Origin: Thiothrix fructosivorans
GTDB taxonomy: Bacteria > Pseudomonadota > Gammaproteobacteria > Thiotrichales > Thiotrichaceae
Direction of reading: 5' to 3'
DNA length: 64,000 nt
NCBI RefSeq assembly: GCF_017349355.1
Contig: NZ_JAFMPM010000006.1
Location: forward strand, 1-64,000
Shown piece by piece: positions 1-10,627 of the stretch; the stretch's first letter is position 1, and each line of letters opens with the position of its first letter. The notes under the pieces were generated by a model. The model was given only the letters and a program-made list of their open reading frames with translations. It was not told where the DNA came from and did no database searches. The position numbers and the translations under genes were made by a program.

Positions 1-1449
<1,449 letters not shown>

Positions 1450-1492
1450 TTGATGAAGTGACCGAGTATCAGCTCGGTCATCAATCAACGTT

Positions 1493-1523
1493 AGAAAGCC
1501 CACCTTTGGTGGGCTTTCTTCTG
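1493..1523 (+). terminator. Rho-independent terminator after the collagen-like gene
   Basis: A perfect 12-bp stem (agaaagcccacc, 1493-1504, pairing with 1508-1519) closes on a three-base loop and is followed by a short T-rich tail. It lies 44 bases after the stop codon and separates this gene from the glycosyltransferases. Confidence 0.9.
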
Positions 1524-1624
1524 TAAGAAAATATTGTATTAAATGTAAACTTAATAGTATAGAAAAAAATATCGTTAATTCATTATCCATACCCTAAGTT
1601 TTATTTTTCCAAGGAAATCCAATA

Positions 1625-2725
1625 ATGGTCACTAAGAAACCAAACATCTGTTTAAACATGATCGTCAAAAACGAAAGTGCCGTCATCACCCGCTGTCTAG
1701 ACAGTGTTAAAGATTTAATCGACTACTGGGTCATCAGCGACACCGGCTCGACCGACGGTACACAAGACATTATCCGCAACTATTTCCAACAGCACCACAT
1801 TGACGGCGAACTGCTGGAACACGAATGGTGTGATTTCGCCCACAACCGCAATCTTGCACTCAAAGCAGCACGCGGCAAAACTGACTACATCCTCATCATG
1901 GATGCAGATGACTACCTCATCAAAGCAGACACCTTTCGCCTGCAACCGCTCAAGGCAGATTGCTATGCGCTAAAAACACAGCGCAATGGCATCACCTATT
2001 ACTGCGACAAACTGATTAAAAGTAGCTTACCTTGGCGTTGGGAAGGCATTTTACATGAACACCTGTATTGCCCAATAAACTACAGTATCGGCAAAATCGT
2101 CGACGACTGCGAACTGCAATCCACCGCAGAAGGCGCTAGAAGCCAAAACCCAACTAAATACTGGGATGATGCAATGGTATTGGAAAAAGGCGTACTCGCA
2201 GAACCCAACAACACCCGCTACCGTTTTTACCTTGCACAAAGCTATCGCGATGCCGGTTTTCCCGAAAAAGCCCTCGAAAATTACCAAAAACGTGCCGACA
2301 TGGGTGGCTGGGAAGAAGAGGTTTATTACGCACTCCTAGAAGTTGCTCACCAAAAACAGTGGCTCAACCACCCTACATTCGAGGTGATCGATGCTTACCT
2401 AAAAGCCTACCACTACCGCCCACAGCGCTTGGAAGCACTCCATTGTGCGCTCAGACTCTGCCGTATCCATGCACACTTTCACTTAGGCTATCACCTCGGT
2501 TGGTCGGCTAGCGGTATCTTGCTTCCCACCGACGATATATTGTTCGTCGACAACAGCGTTTACGCATGGCGATTTCTTGATGAATTATCCATCTGCACGA
2601 TTTACGCCAATAAACCGCAAGAAGGAGCACTCATGATCGAGTCACTCCTACGCGAAAACCGCGTGCCTGCCGATCAAAAACCTCGGATAGAAGCCAATCT
2701 CCATTTTGCCAAAAGCCAGATCTAA
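1625..2725 (+). CDS. Family 2 glycosyltransferase with C-terminal helical repeats
   Basis: The N-terminal 120 residues carry the GT2 (GT-A fold) signature: LNMIVKNES at the nucleotide-binding strand, VISDTGSTDGTQDII, and the metal-binding MDADDY. Residues from about 190 form TPR-like helices (YRFYLAQSYRDAG, WEEEVYYALLEVA). This GT2-plus-helical-repeat architecture is common in cytosolic protein- or envelope-glycan transferases. AAGGAA about 9 bases upstream supports the start. It follows the collagen-like gene and precedes a paralogue in the same direction, so both may decorate that protein. Donor and acceptor cannot be read from sequence. Confidence 0.85.
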   Translation: MVTKKPNICLNMIVKNESAVITRCLDSVKDLIDYWVISDTGSTDGTQDIIRNYFQQHHIDGELLEHEWCDFAHNRNLALKAARGKTDYILIMDADDYLIKADTFRLQPLKADCYALKTQRNGITYYCDKLIKSSLPWRWEGILHEHLYCPINYSIGKIVDDCELQSTAEGARSQNPTKYWDDAMVLEKGVLAEPNNTRYRFYLAQSYRDAGFPEKALENYQKRADMGGWEEEVYYALLEVAHQKQWLNHPTFEVIDAYLKAYHYRPQRLEALHCALRLCRIHAHFHLGYHLGWSASGILLPTDDILFVDNSVYAWRFLDELSICTIYANKPQEGALMIESLLRENRVPADQKPRIEANLHFAKSQI

Positions 2726-2753
2726 GTAAACACAAGCTCATGGGTGGTTATTC

Positions 2754-3950
2754 ATGCAAACTCAAATCAATAGCGTTTGTTGGAACGCAATCGTCAAAAA
2801 TGAATCTCACATTATCGAACGCTGCATGGCATCGATGGTCAAGGAATTGGATTACTGGGTAGTCGTCGATACCGGCTCTACCGACGGTACTCAGGACATC
2901 ATCCGTAACTTCATGGCACAACACGGTATCCCCGGTGAATTAATTGAGCGTCCTTGGGTGAATTTTTCCCACAACCGCAGTGAAGCCTTGCAACTCGCCG
3001 AGCACAAAGCGGACTACATCCTATTTTGCGATGCGGATATGGCGCTCGAAGTTCAAGACCCTGACTGGAAGCAACACTTAAGCGCCGACGCCTACCTCGT
3101 TGATCAACACGCGCATGGTGGGCTATTGGTTTACCCCAATATTCGCTTGGTAAACGGACGGCTGGAAGGCGACCGCCGCTTCCGCTACTGGGGTGCAACC
3201 CACGAATACTGCGACTCCATTGAACCCCTTCTGGCGCATCGATCTCGGCTCAATGGCATTTCGATGCTGGATTTTGCCGATGGTGGGGCTAAAAGTGACA
3301 AATACGCCCGCGATGCACACCTATTACAAAACCAAATTACGCAATTGGAAGCCTTGGAAACCGCCAGCCCTGCGGTAAGACAAACCGCTTATGACAGCGG
3401 CATTCTGCGTCATGCACCCAATCTGATTACACGCAGCACGTTTTATCTCGCCAAAACGTACCGCGACAACGACCAAAGCGAACTTGCCATCGCCACTTAC
3501 CAAAAACGCGTCACGCAAGGCGGCTGGAAGGAAGAAGTTTGGTACGCACTGTTTGAAATTGCCCGCCTCAAAGAAAACCTGCATTACCCGGAAGAAGACA
3601 TTATCCGCGCGTATCTGGATGCGCATGAAAACCGTCCCTCTCGCGCCGAAGCCTTACATCACTTGGCTCGCTATTTACGACGCCGCGAACGCTATGCACT
3701 CGCTTACACTTACGCCCTCACCGCGAATGCAACACCACTGACCGATGATATATTGTTTGTGATGCGTCCTGTCTACGACTGGCAAGCGCAAGATGAATTA
3801 GCAATTGCCGCTTACTGGATCGGGCGTTACCAACAATGCGCCGAACTTTGCGAACAATTGCTCACAGGCGATGTACCATTACCCGATAGCGCCCGTGAAC
3901 GTATTCAAGCAAACTGGCAATACGCCAATGCAAAGCAGCAACCATCGTAA
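2754..3950 (+). CDS. Family 2 glycosyltransferase, paralogue of the upstream gene
   Basis: It has the same architecture as the preceding gene: WNAIVKNESHII, VVVDTGSTDGTQDIIRN, CDADMAL in place of the DADD motif, and helical repeats with TFYLAKTYRDND and WKEEVWYALFEIA. It is slightly longer (398 against 366 residues), with an insert around residues 110-200. The 28-base gap suggests co-transcription. The two copies share the nucleotide-binding motif but differ after the Asp-x-Asp, so they may add different sugars or recognise different acceptors. Confidence 0.85.
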   Translation: MQTQINSVCWNAIVKNESHIIERCMASMVKELDYWVVVDTGSTDGTQDIIRNFMAQHGIPGELIERPWVNFSHNRSEALQLAEHKADYILFCDADMALEVQDPDWKQHLSADAYLVDQHAHGGLLVYPNIRLVNGRLEGDRRFRYWGATHEYCDSIEPLLAHRSRLNGISMLDFADGGAKSDKYARDAHLLQNQITQLEALETASPAVRQTAYDSGILRHAPNLITRSTFYLAKTYRDNDQSELAIATYQKRVTQGGWKEEVWYALFEIARLKENLHYPEEDIIRAYLDAHENRPSRAEALHHLARYLRRRERYALAYTYALTANATPLTDDILFVMRPVYDWQAQDELAIAAYWIGRYQQCAELCEQLLTGDVPLPDSARERIQANWQYANAKQQPS

Positions 3951-4017
3951 TGGGTATATTCTCTTAACCAGCTCACGTAAAATGTGGGCTTTATCTTGAC
4001 GTAAAGGCACAAGCCAC

Positions 4018-4317
4018 ATGGAAGAAGAACTACTCCCCCTAAAGGATCGCCTGAACCTTGAAACAGCTCGCATTACGTGGTCTGAACTGGAACGGTATTT
4101 CGCAAGCGGCAAAGTGATACACGTTGCTGCAACCTTGGATTTAATTGAAGTCGCTACCAGCATTGCCGAAGACAATGCCGCTGCTGTTAAACAATGGATG
4201 GAGGCGCAACAAGTGGATGTATTAAACGACGCGACTACGCTCCAGTGGGTAGAGCAGCAGCCGGATAATTTATGGGCCGTCGTGCTTGCACCGTGGGTGT
4301 TGGTGCAAGCACGCTAA
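4018..4317 (+). CDS. DUF2288 family protein
   Basis: This 99-residue acidic protein carries the family features: LKDRLNLETARITWSELER near the N-terminus, then VIHVAATLDLIEVA, and the C-terminal DNLWAVVLAPWVLVQ. The family is small, cytosolic and of unknown function, found mainly in Proteobacteria and Cyanobacteria. It is transcribed towards the convergent rhodanese gene, whose stop lies 6 bases away. Confidence 0.85.
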   Translation: MEEELLPLKDRLNLETARITWSELERYFASGKVIHVAATLDLIEVATSIAEDNAAAVKQWMEAQQVDVLNDATTLQWVEQQPDNLWAVVLAPWVLVQAR

Positions 4318-4322
4318 AACAC

Positions 4323-5069
4323 TTACTTCTTTTCAGCGGGTTTGGCAGCGGCATTCGGTTTAACCGTCGTTAAACCCAGAATCGACCAATCTTGCATCCC
4401 ACCGCGATACCACTTGAGCTTTGCGGCGGGGTAGCCAAAACGTAGTAAGGTTTTGATATTCGTGGGGGATTGCCCGCACCACATGCCATTACAAAACATT
4501 ACTAAAGTTTTTGCCGCAGAATAATCGAATACTTTACCAACCGCATCACCACCCACCGCAACGGCTTCATCAACGGACATGGCATCCGCACCGTCCGCCA
4601 ACTTAACCCCAAAGTGCTTAGTCAGAATATTGATAATGTCGTCGGTCGTTGCACCTTTATCAGGGGCTAGACTTTCCCATGGGATATTCACCGCACTGGG
4701 AATCGTCCCTTTTTCGACCCAATCAGCCGTGCGGGAATCGACGATGACAATGCTGGCATCACCACCACTCATTTTTTCCAGATAATCCAACATCCCCAGC
4801 TCAGCGATGGTATCCACACCGTCCGCCACCTGATCAGGTTGGACACAAAATGGCGGACAAGGGCGCGACGTTTGCGCAAAATCACCCGTGATCACGGCTT
4901 TCGTGTCCTGATTACGCTTAATCTCAATGTCAGCACCGTTGTGTTTAACCGTAACACTCATTTTATCGGCAGTAATCCCAACGGGTTTAGCATCATCCGC
5001 CAATACCAATCCCGATACACTCAAACTCGCTGCCAGTGCAGCCATGCCGACGCATTTGATTACGTTCAT
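4323..5069 (-). CDS. Exported rhodanese-like sulfurtransferase
   Basis: An N-terminal signal peptide ends near LVLADDAKP. The mature protein has a CPPFC motif around residue 70-80 and one rhodanese domain with IVDSRTADW, GTIPSAVNIPW and the active-site loop MFCNGMWCGQSP, whose first Cys would carry the persulfide. The C-terminus is Lys/Pro-rich. Periplasmic rhodaneses move sulfane sulfur, which suits a sulfur oxidiser. GAGGAGG lies directly against an ATG at 5075 but 6 bases before the ATG at 5069, so the latter is preferred. It lies 27-33 bases after the acyltransferase gene and may be the last gene of that operon. Confidence 0.85.
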   Translation of the reverse strand: MNVIKCVGMAALAASLSVSGLVLADDAKPVGITADKMSVTVKHNGADIEIKRNQDTKAVITGDFAQTSRPCPPFCVQPDQVADGVDTIAELGMLDYLEKMSGGDASIVIVDSRTADWVEKGTIPSAVNIPWESLAPDKGATTDDIINILTKHFGVKLADGADAMSVDEAVAVGGDAVGKVFDYSAAKTLVMFCNGMWCGQSPTNIKTLLRFGYPAAKLKWYRGGMQDWSILGLTTVKPNAAAKPAEKK

Positions 5070-5101
5070 CCTCATCCTCCTCTACTTCCAACAAAATCGA
5101 C

Positions 5102-5785
5102 TTATTCTGTCGCCGTGGTTTCCGCAATAGGAAAACGCTCCTTCACCTTACGCGCCGGATTACCAGAAACAAAACTGTTTTCTTTAATAGGACTCATGAC
5201 AATCGAATACGGCGCAACAAAGCACTCTTTTTCAATCGTGACGGCAGGCAAAATCACCGCACCCAAACCAATTCCCACGTTATTGCCAATGACGATAGGG
5301 GCAGACAATTGCGCCAATTCCCCACCCCAGCTATAGCAAACGCGGCGATTTGGATTATTCGAGTCGGTCGGCAAGTTGGTCAACGAGTAAATTTTTGCAC
5401 CCGCACCCGTGCCGCAATCATTGCCGATTTGCACGCCACCGTGCGCCTGAATCAAGGAATACGGGGTAATGTGAACATTATTCCCAATGTGCAACTCGCC
5501 CACTTCGTGCTGATAATTCGGGTTGGTCAACACTTTCGCGCCTTCTTCCAACGGCACCTTACCCGCCATCAAAATGCAATAACGGTCAATCCACACATTA
5601 TCGCCGAGGTGAATATCACGCGAACCTTGGATAATAACGCCCTCGTCAATCACCAGATTTTTACCGCAACTGCCCAAACGACGGCTGTAATACATATAAC
5701 GTAATTTGCGCCCGACATCCCCACCGAGATTACGGATCATGCTTCTCAGCAGGTTATCAAAAAATAGCGCGATAGACTTAAGCAT
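5102..5785 (-). CDS. Hexapeptide-repeat acyltransferase (left-handed beta-helix)
   Basis: This 227-residue protein has irregular hexapeptide repeats from about residue 40 to 200 (LVIDEGVIIQGSRDIHLGDN, IVIGNNVGIGLGAVILP), typical of the WcaF/NodL/Vat O-acetyl- or acyltransferases. A histidine in LIQAHGGVQIG is a plausible catalytic base. AAGGA lies 6 bases before the start. The gene lies 20 bases downstream of the MaoC-SDR fusion and after the ACP and FkbH genes, so it may transfer the acyl group built by that operon to a sugar. It could equally use acetyl-CoA. Confidence 0.8.
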   Translation of the reverse strand: MLKSIALFFDNLLRSMIRNLGGDVGRKLRYMYYSRRLGSCGKNLVIDEGVIIQGSRDIHLGDNVWIDRYCILMAGKVPLEEGAKVLTNPNYQHEVGELHIGNNVHITPYSLIQAHGGVQIGNDCGTGAGAKIYSLTNLPTDSNNPNRRVCYSWGGELAQLSAPIVIGNNVGIGLGAVILPAVTIEKECFVAPYSIVMSPIKENSFVSGNPARKVKERFPIAETTATE

Positions 5786-5805
5786 GAGAAATCCTTTACT
5801 AAAAA

Positions 5806-6987
5806 TCAGGCCATGACCTGTCCGCCGTTAACGCGGATGGTTTCGCCCGTGAGGTAATCTGATTGGCGGGAAGCAAGGAAAGTAACGACACCAGCAATGT
5901 CTTCCGGCTTCGCCAAACGGCGCAACGGCACACGCGCTGCCGCCATTAAGCGGATACGTTCCGGCACTTCGGACATTTGTTGGGTATCGGTCATCCCCGG
6001 CGCAACCATATTGACGCGGATACCACTGGCAGCCAGCTCAATCGCCAAAGCGTGGCTGAAACCTTCTAACGCCGCTTTTGTAGTAATAAATGGCAACTGA
6101 TTCCCCATCGGCGTATCAATCATTTGCGCACTGATGTGGATAATTTTGCCATAACCCACCGCTTCCATTTGCGGCGCAACGTGACGCACCAAATAGAACG
6201 CGCCTTGCAACGCCGTCTGGAAATGTGCGTCGAAATCCTTCCACAACACATCCGTCCAGCGGATCGGTGCCATCGGTGCAGTCGTGCAATTCACCAGTAC
6301 CGTAATATTGCCCAAGTGACGTTTGACGTGATGCACCATATTGGCAACAGCAGCTTCATCACGAATATCAGCATTCACGATCACCGTTTTTTGCCCCGAT
6401 GCTTCTACGTCACGCGCCACCGCAGCGGCTTTATCCATTTGGGTAAAACCATGTACCGCCACGTCAAAGCCCGCCGCCGCGAGGCTACGGCAGATCGCAC
6501 TGCCCATGCCGCCCGACCCACCAACCACTAAGGCAACGGAGCGCGGCTGCTCAGGTTCAACCGCTGCCTCTTCTTCAAAATCGACCACTTTGACTTTGGC
6601 GATACCTGTAGTCACTTTCTGGCGGTTTTGATTGAAAATATCGGTTTGTAGTTCAATGACTTGGGTTCGTTCCGACTTACTCAACACTTCTGCCCGCACC
6701 AACAAGGTATCACCGACCCGCACAGGCAGCAAAAACTCAAGACTTTGCGAAAACCATAACGCGCCATCCCCCGGCAGACGTGTCCCGATAATGGTCGAGA
6801 TGAAGGACACCCCCAACATGCCATGCGCCACCGGCTTTTTGAAGCTGGTGCGGGCTGCGTATTCGGCATCCACATGCAGGCGGTTATCATCGCCGCTCAA
6901 CGCAACGAAACGTTCCAAATCTTTTTCGGTGACGACGTGTTCCAGTTCGGCGACTTGCCCAACCAGGATTTCATCAAAACGAGCCAT
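5806..6987 (-). CDS. MaoC-like dehydratase / short-chain dehydrogenase fusion
   Basis: Residues 1-140 form a MaoC/(R)-hydratase hot-dog domain with the catalytic Asp/His motif in SGDDNRLHVD. Residues 150-393 form a short-chain dehydrogenase with a modified cofactor loop VVGGSGGMGSAI and a C-terminal TGETIRVNGGQ typical of FabG-like enzymes. The SDR serine is present (HISAQM), but the catalytic Tyr of YxxxK is Phe (PFITTKAAL, codon 6088-6090), and the usual NNAG is NCTTA. The reductase half may therefore be inactive or altered. It has a strong ribosome binding site (GAGGGG). It sits between the ACP and acyltransferase genes, so it probably works on an ACP-bound 3-hydroxy/enoyl intermediate. 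Confidence 0.85.
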   Translation of the reverse strand: MARFDEILVGQVAELEHVVTEKDLERFVALSGDDNRLHVDAEYAARTSFKKPVAHGMLGVSFISTIIGTRLPGDGALWFSQSLEFLLPVRVGDTLLVRAEVLSKSERTQVIELQTDIFNQNRQKVTTGIAKVKVVDFEEEAAVEPEQPRSVALVVGGSGGMGSAICRSLAAAGFDVAVHGFTQMDKAAAVARDVEASGQKTVIVNADIRDEAAVANMVHHVKRHLGNITVLVNCTTAPMAPIRWTDVLWKDFDAHFQTALQGAFYLVRHVAPQMEAVGYGKIIHISAQMIDTPMGNQLPFITTKAALEGFSHALAIELAASGIRVNMVAPGMTDTQQMSEVPERIRLMAAARVPLRRLAKPEDIAGVVTFLASRQSDYLTGETIRVNGGQVMA

Positions 6988-7024
6988 GCTTGCCCCTCAG
7001 GTAATGCTGACAGTGTACTGAGTT

Positions 7025-7318
7025 TTAATAATAACTGAATAAACCGTCGTCGGCACTTGGTGCAGCGGGGTCTTCATTACATTTGCACACGGTTAATGCC
7101 ACGATGTCCGCCGCCGTATCCAATTGCGCGAACTCTTCTTCGGTATAACGGATACCAAATTCCTCTTCCAACATCAGCAGAATTTCAACCTGCTTGAGGG
7201 AATCCCAGTCGCGGCGACCATTCATCGTCAACCACACACCGTCGCCAGTGGGTAAAGGCTTACCCAACACCGCCACGATCGCTTGCTGGAGGGTTGCCTT
7301 AACTTTATCTGAATCCAT
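7025..7318 (-). CDS. Acyl carrier protein
   Basis: This 97-residue acidic helical protein has the phosphopantetheine site DWDSLKQVEILL at Ser about residue 40, followed by LEEEFGIRYTEEEF, as in four-helix ACPs. The C-terminal tail (KCNEDPAAPSADDG) is unusual. It lies 6 bases after the FkbH-like gene and 37 bases before the MaoC-SDR gene, so it is a dedicated carrier for this operon, not the fatty-acid AcpP, which normally sits in a fab cluster. Confidence 0.9.
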   Translation of the reverse strand: MDSDKVKATLQQAIVAVLGKPLPTGDGVWLTMNGRRDWDSLKQVEILLMLEEEFGIRYTEEEFAQLDTAADIVALTVCKCNEDPAAPSADDGLFSYY

Positions 7319-7324
7319 GTCTTG

Positions 7325-9004
7325 TTATTCCTCAGTTAATTGAACGCTTTGTACAGGCGTAAACTGTTCAAGTTTGTGTTTAGGGATACCGTTCAGCCCT
7401 TCTTGAACGGCATCGGGGGAAACTTCCAAATGCCCTGCCAACCAGCCAACCGCTGGTTGGTTACGCGGGCCATGCTGGACACGAAACGCTACTTGCTCAC
7501 AGGTTTTAAACTGCGGCATATTGCGGATCGTCCACAGTACAATCGTGTCTTCCAATTGACGGCCTAAGGCACGGCAACTGATGCATAGCTCTTCAATCAC
7601 CAGCAAATCACCGTGCCGCTCTGCCACGATCACCGCGATGATACCACTATCTGACAAGCGGTCTTTCAACTGCACGCAAGCCACACAGGCATTGTCATTC
7701 TGGTAGCGTTCGGTAATTTCCGACAAGCTGAAACGACGCATTGCCAAGTTAAACTGGTTGGTTTTTTTACACAAATCAGCCAAACGAGACAAATGTTCTT
7801 GCGGGGAGTGATTGAATACTAGTGCAACCTGTAGATTACGCAAATATTCTTCGGGGTCAGTCACTTCGGTGAGTAAAGATTCGCGCAACGCATTGGCTTT
7901 CATGTCTTGATTACGCTTCACATCATCCGCTGTAACTTTCCAACGCCATAAGCCGGGGTAATATTCCATCGCTCGTTGGGTTAATTCGGCATTTTCATGG
8001 GCATGAATCGCGTGGACTGTTGGCAAATGGCTGGTCACTGCCGCCAATTCGCCGATATTGTCATCCACAAACAGTACCGCATCCGGCGCAATCCGCAAGG
8101 CTTGTGCAACCCGTGCAATCGCGCTGGCTTTGTCACCCCATGACACTTCCGTTGCCGCGAAATCATCCCATTTCAGCGGGAAATCGTCGCGTTGGGCAAA
8201 CAGGTCTTCCACGTCCACACGCTCATTACGCGACACCAGCGCCAAAAAGATGCCTTTCTGTTGCAAGGCTTTGATGGAGGCTTGCAGGGCAATGTGTTGC
8301 GGCGTCAGTTCCACGCCTTGGATGCCATCTTCGCCCAAAATACCTTTGTGCAGGGTATTGTCTAAATCCAGTGCCAAGGCTTTGATCGGTGGCGCAAGTG
8401 CCGCCGGAAACCAATGGCAAGCCAATTTACGCGCTAAAATCGCTTGTGCCGCATTGCTCACGGGCGAACCTGTCGCCACTGCAATACGCATATCCAGCAA
8501 TTCCACACCCGCCTCACGGCACACACTGCCAATGTCCGCAAAGTAAATATCCGGCAAGGTATCAACAATTGCCTGCATCCGCTGACGCTGCTCATCGCTT
8601 AGCAACCATGTGGCTACGATAATCGGTGCTTTCGACATGGAACGCAGTACGCCTAAACGAGTCAACAGCCACTCGCTCCACGACACAAAATCGGTATTTT
8701 CCAAATAACGGCTGCTATCCAGCCACAATAATTCAATATCCGCCTCGGTGTACCCAGCAAACATTAGGGAATCGTCGTAATCCCCAAAGTTGAAAGCCAC
8801 TTGCCAGCGCCCAAACGCAAAATACGGGTTCGCTAAACTCACGATGGATTCTAACGCATGATTGCGCCACACATTCGCTGTTACCACCCGATTTTGGTCT
8901 TCACCAAAATTCAATTGTTGTAATGATAAACGCGTGGGCCGTGCTGTAAACAGGACGGGTTGCCCTTCCATACGCTTGATAGTAGAAGACATTTCAGAAG
9001 ACAT
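7325..9004 (-). CDS. FkbH-like HAD-IIIC phosphatase/acyl-ACP loading protein
   Basis: The central part carries HAD motif I, ALDLDNTLHKGILGEDG, and motif III/IV features (LFVDDNIGELAAV). A C-terminal GNAT-like region of about 200 residues (FNLAMRRFSLSEITERY) is typical of FkbH. An N-terminal SGNH-like segment of about 150 residues precedes the HAD domain. Characterised FkbH-type enzymes dephosphorylate 1,3-bisphosphoglycerate and load glycerate on an ACP; the adjacent ACP fits. The frame extends to a GTG at 9043, but that has no ribosome binding site. The ATG at 9004 has GGAG 9 bases upstream and is preferred. It is first in the five-gene minus-strand operon. The substrate is inferred from the family. 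Confidence 0.85.
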   Translation of the reverse strand: MSSEMSSTIKRMEGQPVLFTARPTRLSLQQLNFGEDQNRVVTANVWRNHALESIVSLANPYFAFGRWQVAFNFGDYDDSLMFAGYTEADIELLWLDSSRYLENTDFVSWSEWLLTRLGVLRSMSKAPIIVATWLLSDEQRQRMQAIVDTLPDIYFADIGSVCREAGVELLDMRIAVATGSPVSNAAQAILARKLACHWFPAALAPPIKALALDLDNTLHKGILGEDGIQGVELTPQHIALQASIKALQQKGIFLALVSRNERVDVEDLFAQRDDFPLKWDDFAATEVSWGDKASAIARVAQALRIAPDAVLFVDDNIGELAAVTSHLPTVHAIHAHENAELTQRAMEYYPGLWRWKVTADDVKRNQDMKANALRESLLTEVTDPEEYLRNLQVALVFNHSPQEHLSRLADLCKKTNQFNLAMRRFSLSEITERYQNDNACVACVQLKDRLSDSGIIAVIVAERHGDLLVIEELCISCRALGRQLEDTIVLWTIRNMPQFKTCEQVAFRVQHGPRNQPAVGWLAGHLEVSPDAVQEGLNGIPKHKLEQFTPVQSVQLTEE

Positions 9005-9164
9005 TACATGCCGCTCCAGACAATTTCCATAAAGCATTGACACTTTTTAACATACACCCCGCTACCTTACCTGATTGTCAGGATGTAGGCACAGAATGAC
9101 CCGATCAACTGTAATAAGGGGCTTTATTGACAAGTGATGATTATTTATTATAGATGTCGACACT

Positions 9165-9602
9165 TCACACCTGCAACCAGAATGTGACCGGACCGTCATT
9201 GATCAACGACACCTGCATATCCGCCGAAAATACGCCCGTTTGCACGCTTTCAAGCTGTAGTCGCGCCCGTTCCACAAAGTCATCAAACAACGTTTTACCC
9301 AGCTCTGGCGGTGCGGCGGGCGTGAAACTGGGGCGCGTTCCCTTGCGCGTATCGGCGGGCAAGGTAAATTGCGGCACAATCAACAACTCTCCCGCCACTT
9401 CGCGTAACGATAAATTCATCTTGCCCTGTGCATCCGCAAAAATGCGGTAGCCCAACACCCGCTCTAACAACCGCTCGGCAGTTGCTGGGGTATCGGCTTT
9501 TTCCACGCCCAATAACAGCATAATGCCGCACCCGATCTGCCCGACAGTGACACCATCCACGTCCACTTGTGCGCGGGAAACCCGCTGGATCAAGCCAATC
9601 AT
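9165..9602 (-). CDS. dtd: D-aminoacyl-tRNA deacylase
   Basis: This 145-residue protein matches the usual Dtd length. It begins [17 protein letters not shown] and carries the catalytic PQFTL segment (SQFTL in most members) and the C-terminal [11 protein letters not shown], whose Gly-Pro lines the chiral proofreading pocket. It hydrolyses D-amino acids (and mischarged Gly) from tRNA in the cytosol. Its start overlaps the stop of pip by 4 bases (ATGA), so the two are translationally coupled. Confidence 0.95.
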   Translation of the reverse strand: MIGLIQRVSRAQVDVDGVTVGQIGCGIMLLLGVEKADTPATAERLLERVLGYRIFADAQGKMNLSLREVAGELLIVPQFTLPADTRKGTRPSFTPAAPPELGKTLFDDFVERARLQLESVQTGVFSADMQVSLINDGPVTFWLQV

Positions 9603-10555
9603 GCCAAATGTTCCACCAACGCATCGGTCGCTTGCACCAAGGCTTGCTGAATACCGGCTTCACTCGCCGCATGACCGCTATCGGGAATAATGTGGAAATC
9701 CGCATTCGACCACGCCTTATGCAGCGCCAGCGCTTGTTCCAACGGGCAAATCATGTCGTAACGACCATGAATAATACTGCCCGGCAAATGCGCAATCTTG
9801 TGGGCATTTTTTAAAAGCTGGTCAGGCTCAAAAAAACCTTTGTTAATGAAATAATGCGCCTCAATCCGCGCCACACTCATCGCCGTATACGGGTCGGTGA
9901 AATGCGACAACACGGTTTCTTTTTGTTGCAAGTTCGCGCAACGCGCTTCCCACGTAGACCATGCTTTCGCCGCCTGCATCCGCGCAATTTCGTTATCACC
10001 AATGAGCCGCTTATAGTACGCCGCTACCATATCGCCGCGCTCCGCTTCAGGAATCGGCGCGAGGTAATCTTGCCAGTAATCGGGGTAAATACGTTCAATG
10101 CCCTGCCCCAACTGGTAAAACCAATCAATATCCGCCTGACGGCACAGGAAAATACCGCGCAAAATCATCCCACTAACCCGCGCCGGATACGCTTCAGCAT
10201 ACGCCAACGCCAGCGTCGAACCCCACGAACCGCCAAACAGCACCCACTGATCAATGCCCAGTTTTTCGCGGATCAGCTCCATATCCGCCACCAGATCCCA
10301 CGTCGTATTGCGCTCTAACGACGCATGAGGGCGCGAACGCCCACAACCGCGCTGGTCAAACAAGATAATGCGGTAACGGTTAGGATCAAAAAATTGCCGA
10401 TGCCACGGCTCACAGCCCGAACCGGGGCCGCCGTGTAGGAAGACCACGGGCAAACCATCCGGCACGCCGCATTCTTCCACATAAAGTTCATGTACATCAT
10501 CCACTGGCAAGTAGAAATGTCCATTGTCACGAATTGGTGGGTAAAGCGCACTCAC
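9599..10555 (-). CDS. pip: Proline iminopeptidase
   Basis: This alpha/beta hydrolase of 318 residues has the oxyanion motif [31 protein letters not shown], and the nucleophile elbow [18 protein letters not shown]-terminal GRYDMICPL and DSGHAA supply the Asp and His of the triad. It belongs to peptidase family S33 and releases N-terminal proline from peptides. The start is GTG with AAGGAG about 9 bases upstream. It is the first gene of a two-gene unit with dtd. Confidence 0.93.
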   Translation of the reverse strand: MSALYPPIRDNGHFYLPVDDVHELYVEECGVPDGLPVVFLHGGPGSGCEPWHRQFFDPNRYRIILFDQRGCGRSRPHASLERNTTWDLVADMELIREKLGIDQWVLFGGSWGSTLALAYAEAYPARVSGMILRGIFLCRQADIDWFYQLGQGIERIYPDYWQDYLAPIPEAERGDMVAAYYKRLIGDNEIARMQAAKAWSTWEARCANLQQKETVLSHFTDPYTAMSVARIEAHYFINKGFFEPDQLLKNAHKIAHLPGSIIHGRYDMICPLEQALALHKAWSNADFHIIPDSGHAASEAGIQQALVQATDALVEHLA

Positions 10556-10627
10556 GCATGGTTCTCCTTAAAGGCATCTTTCTGATAAAAATAGTATAAA
10601 GGAAAATTGTTTTTCAGGTGCTTTTGT

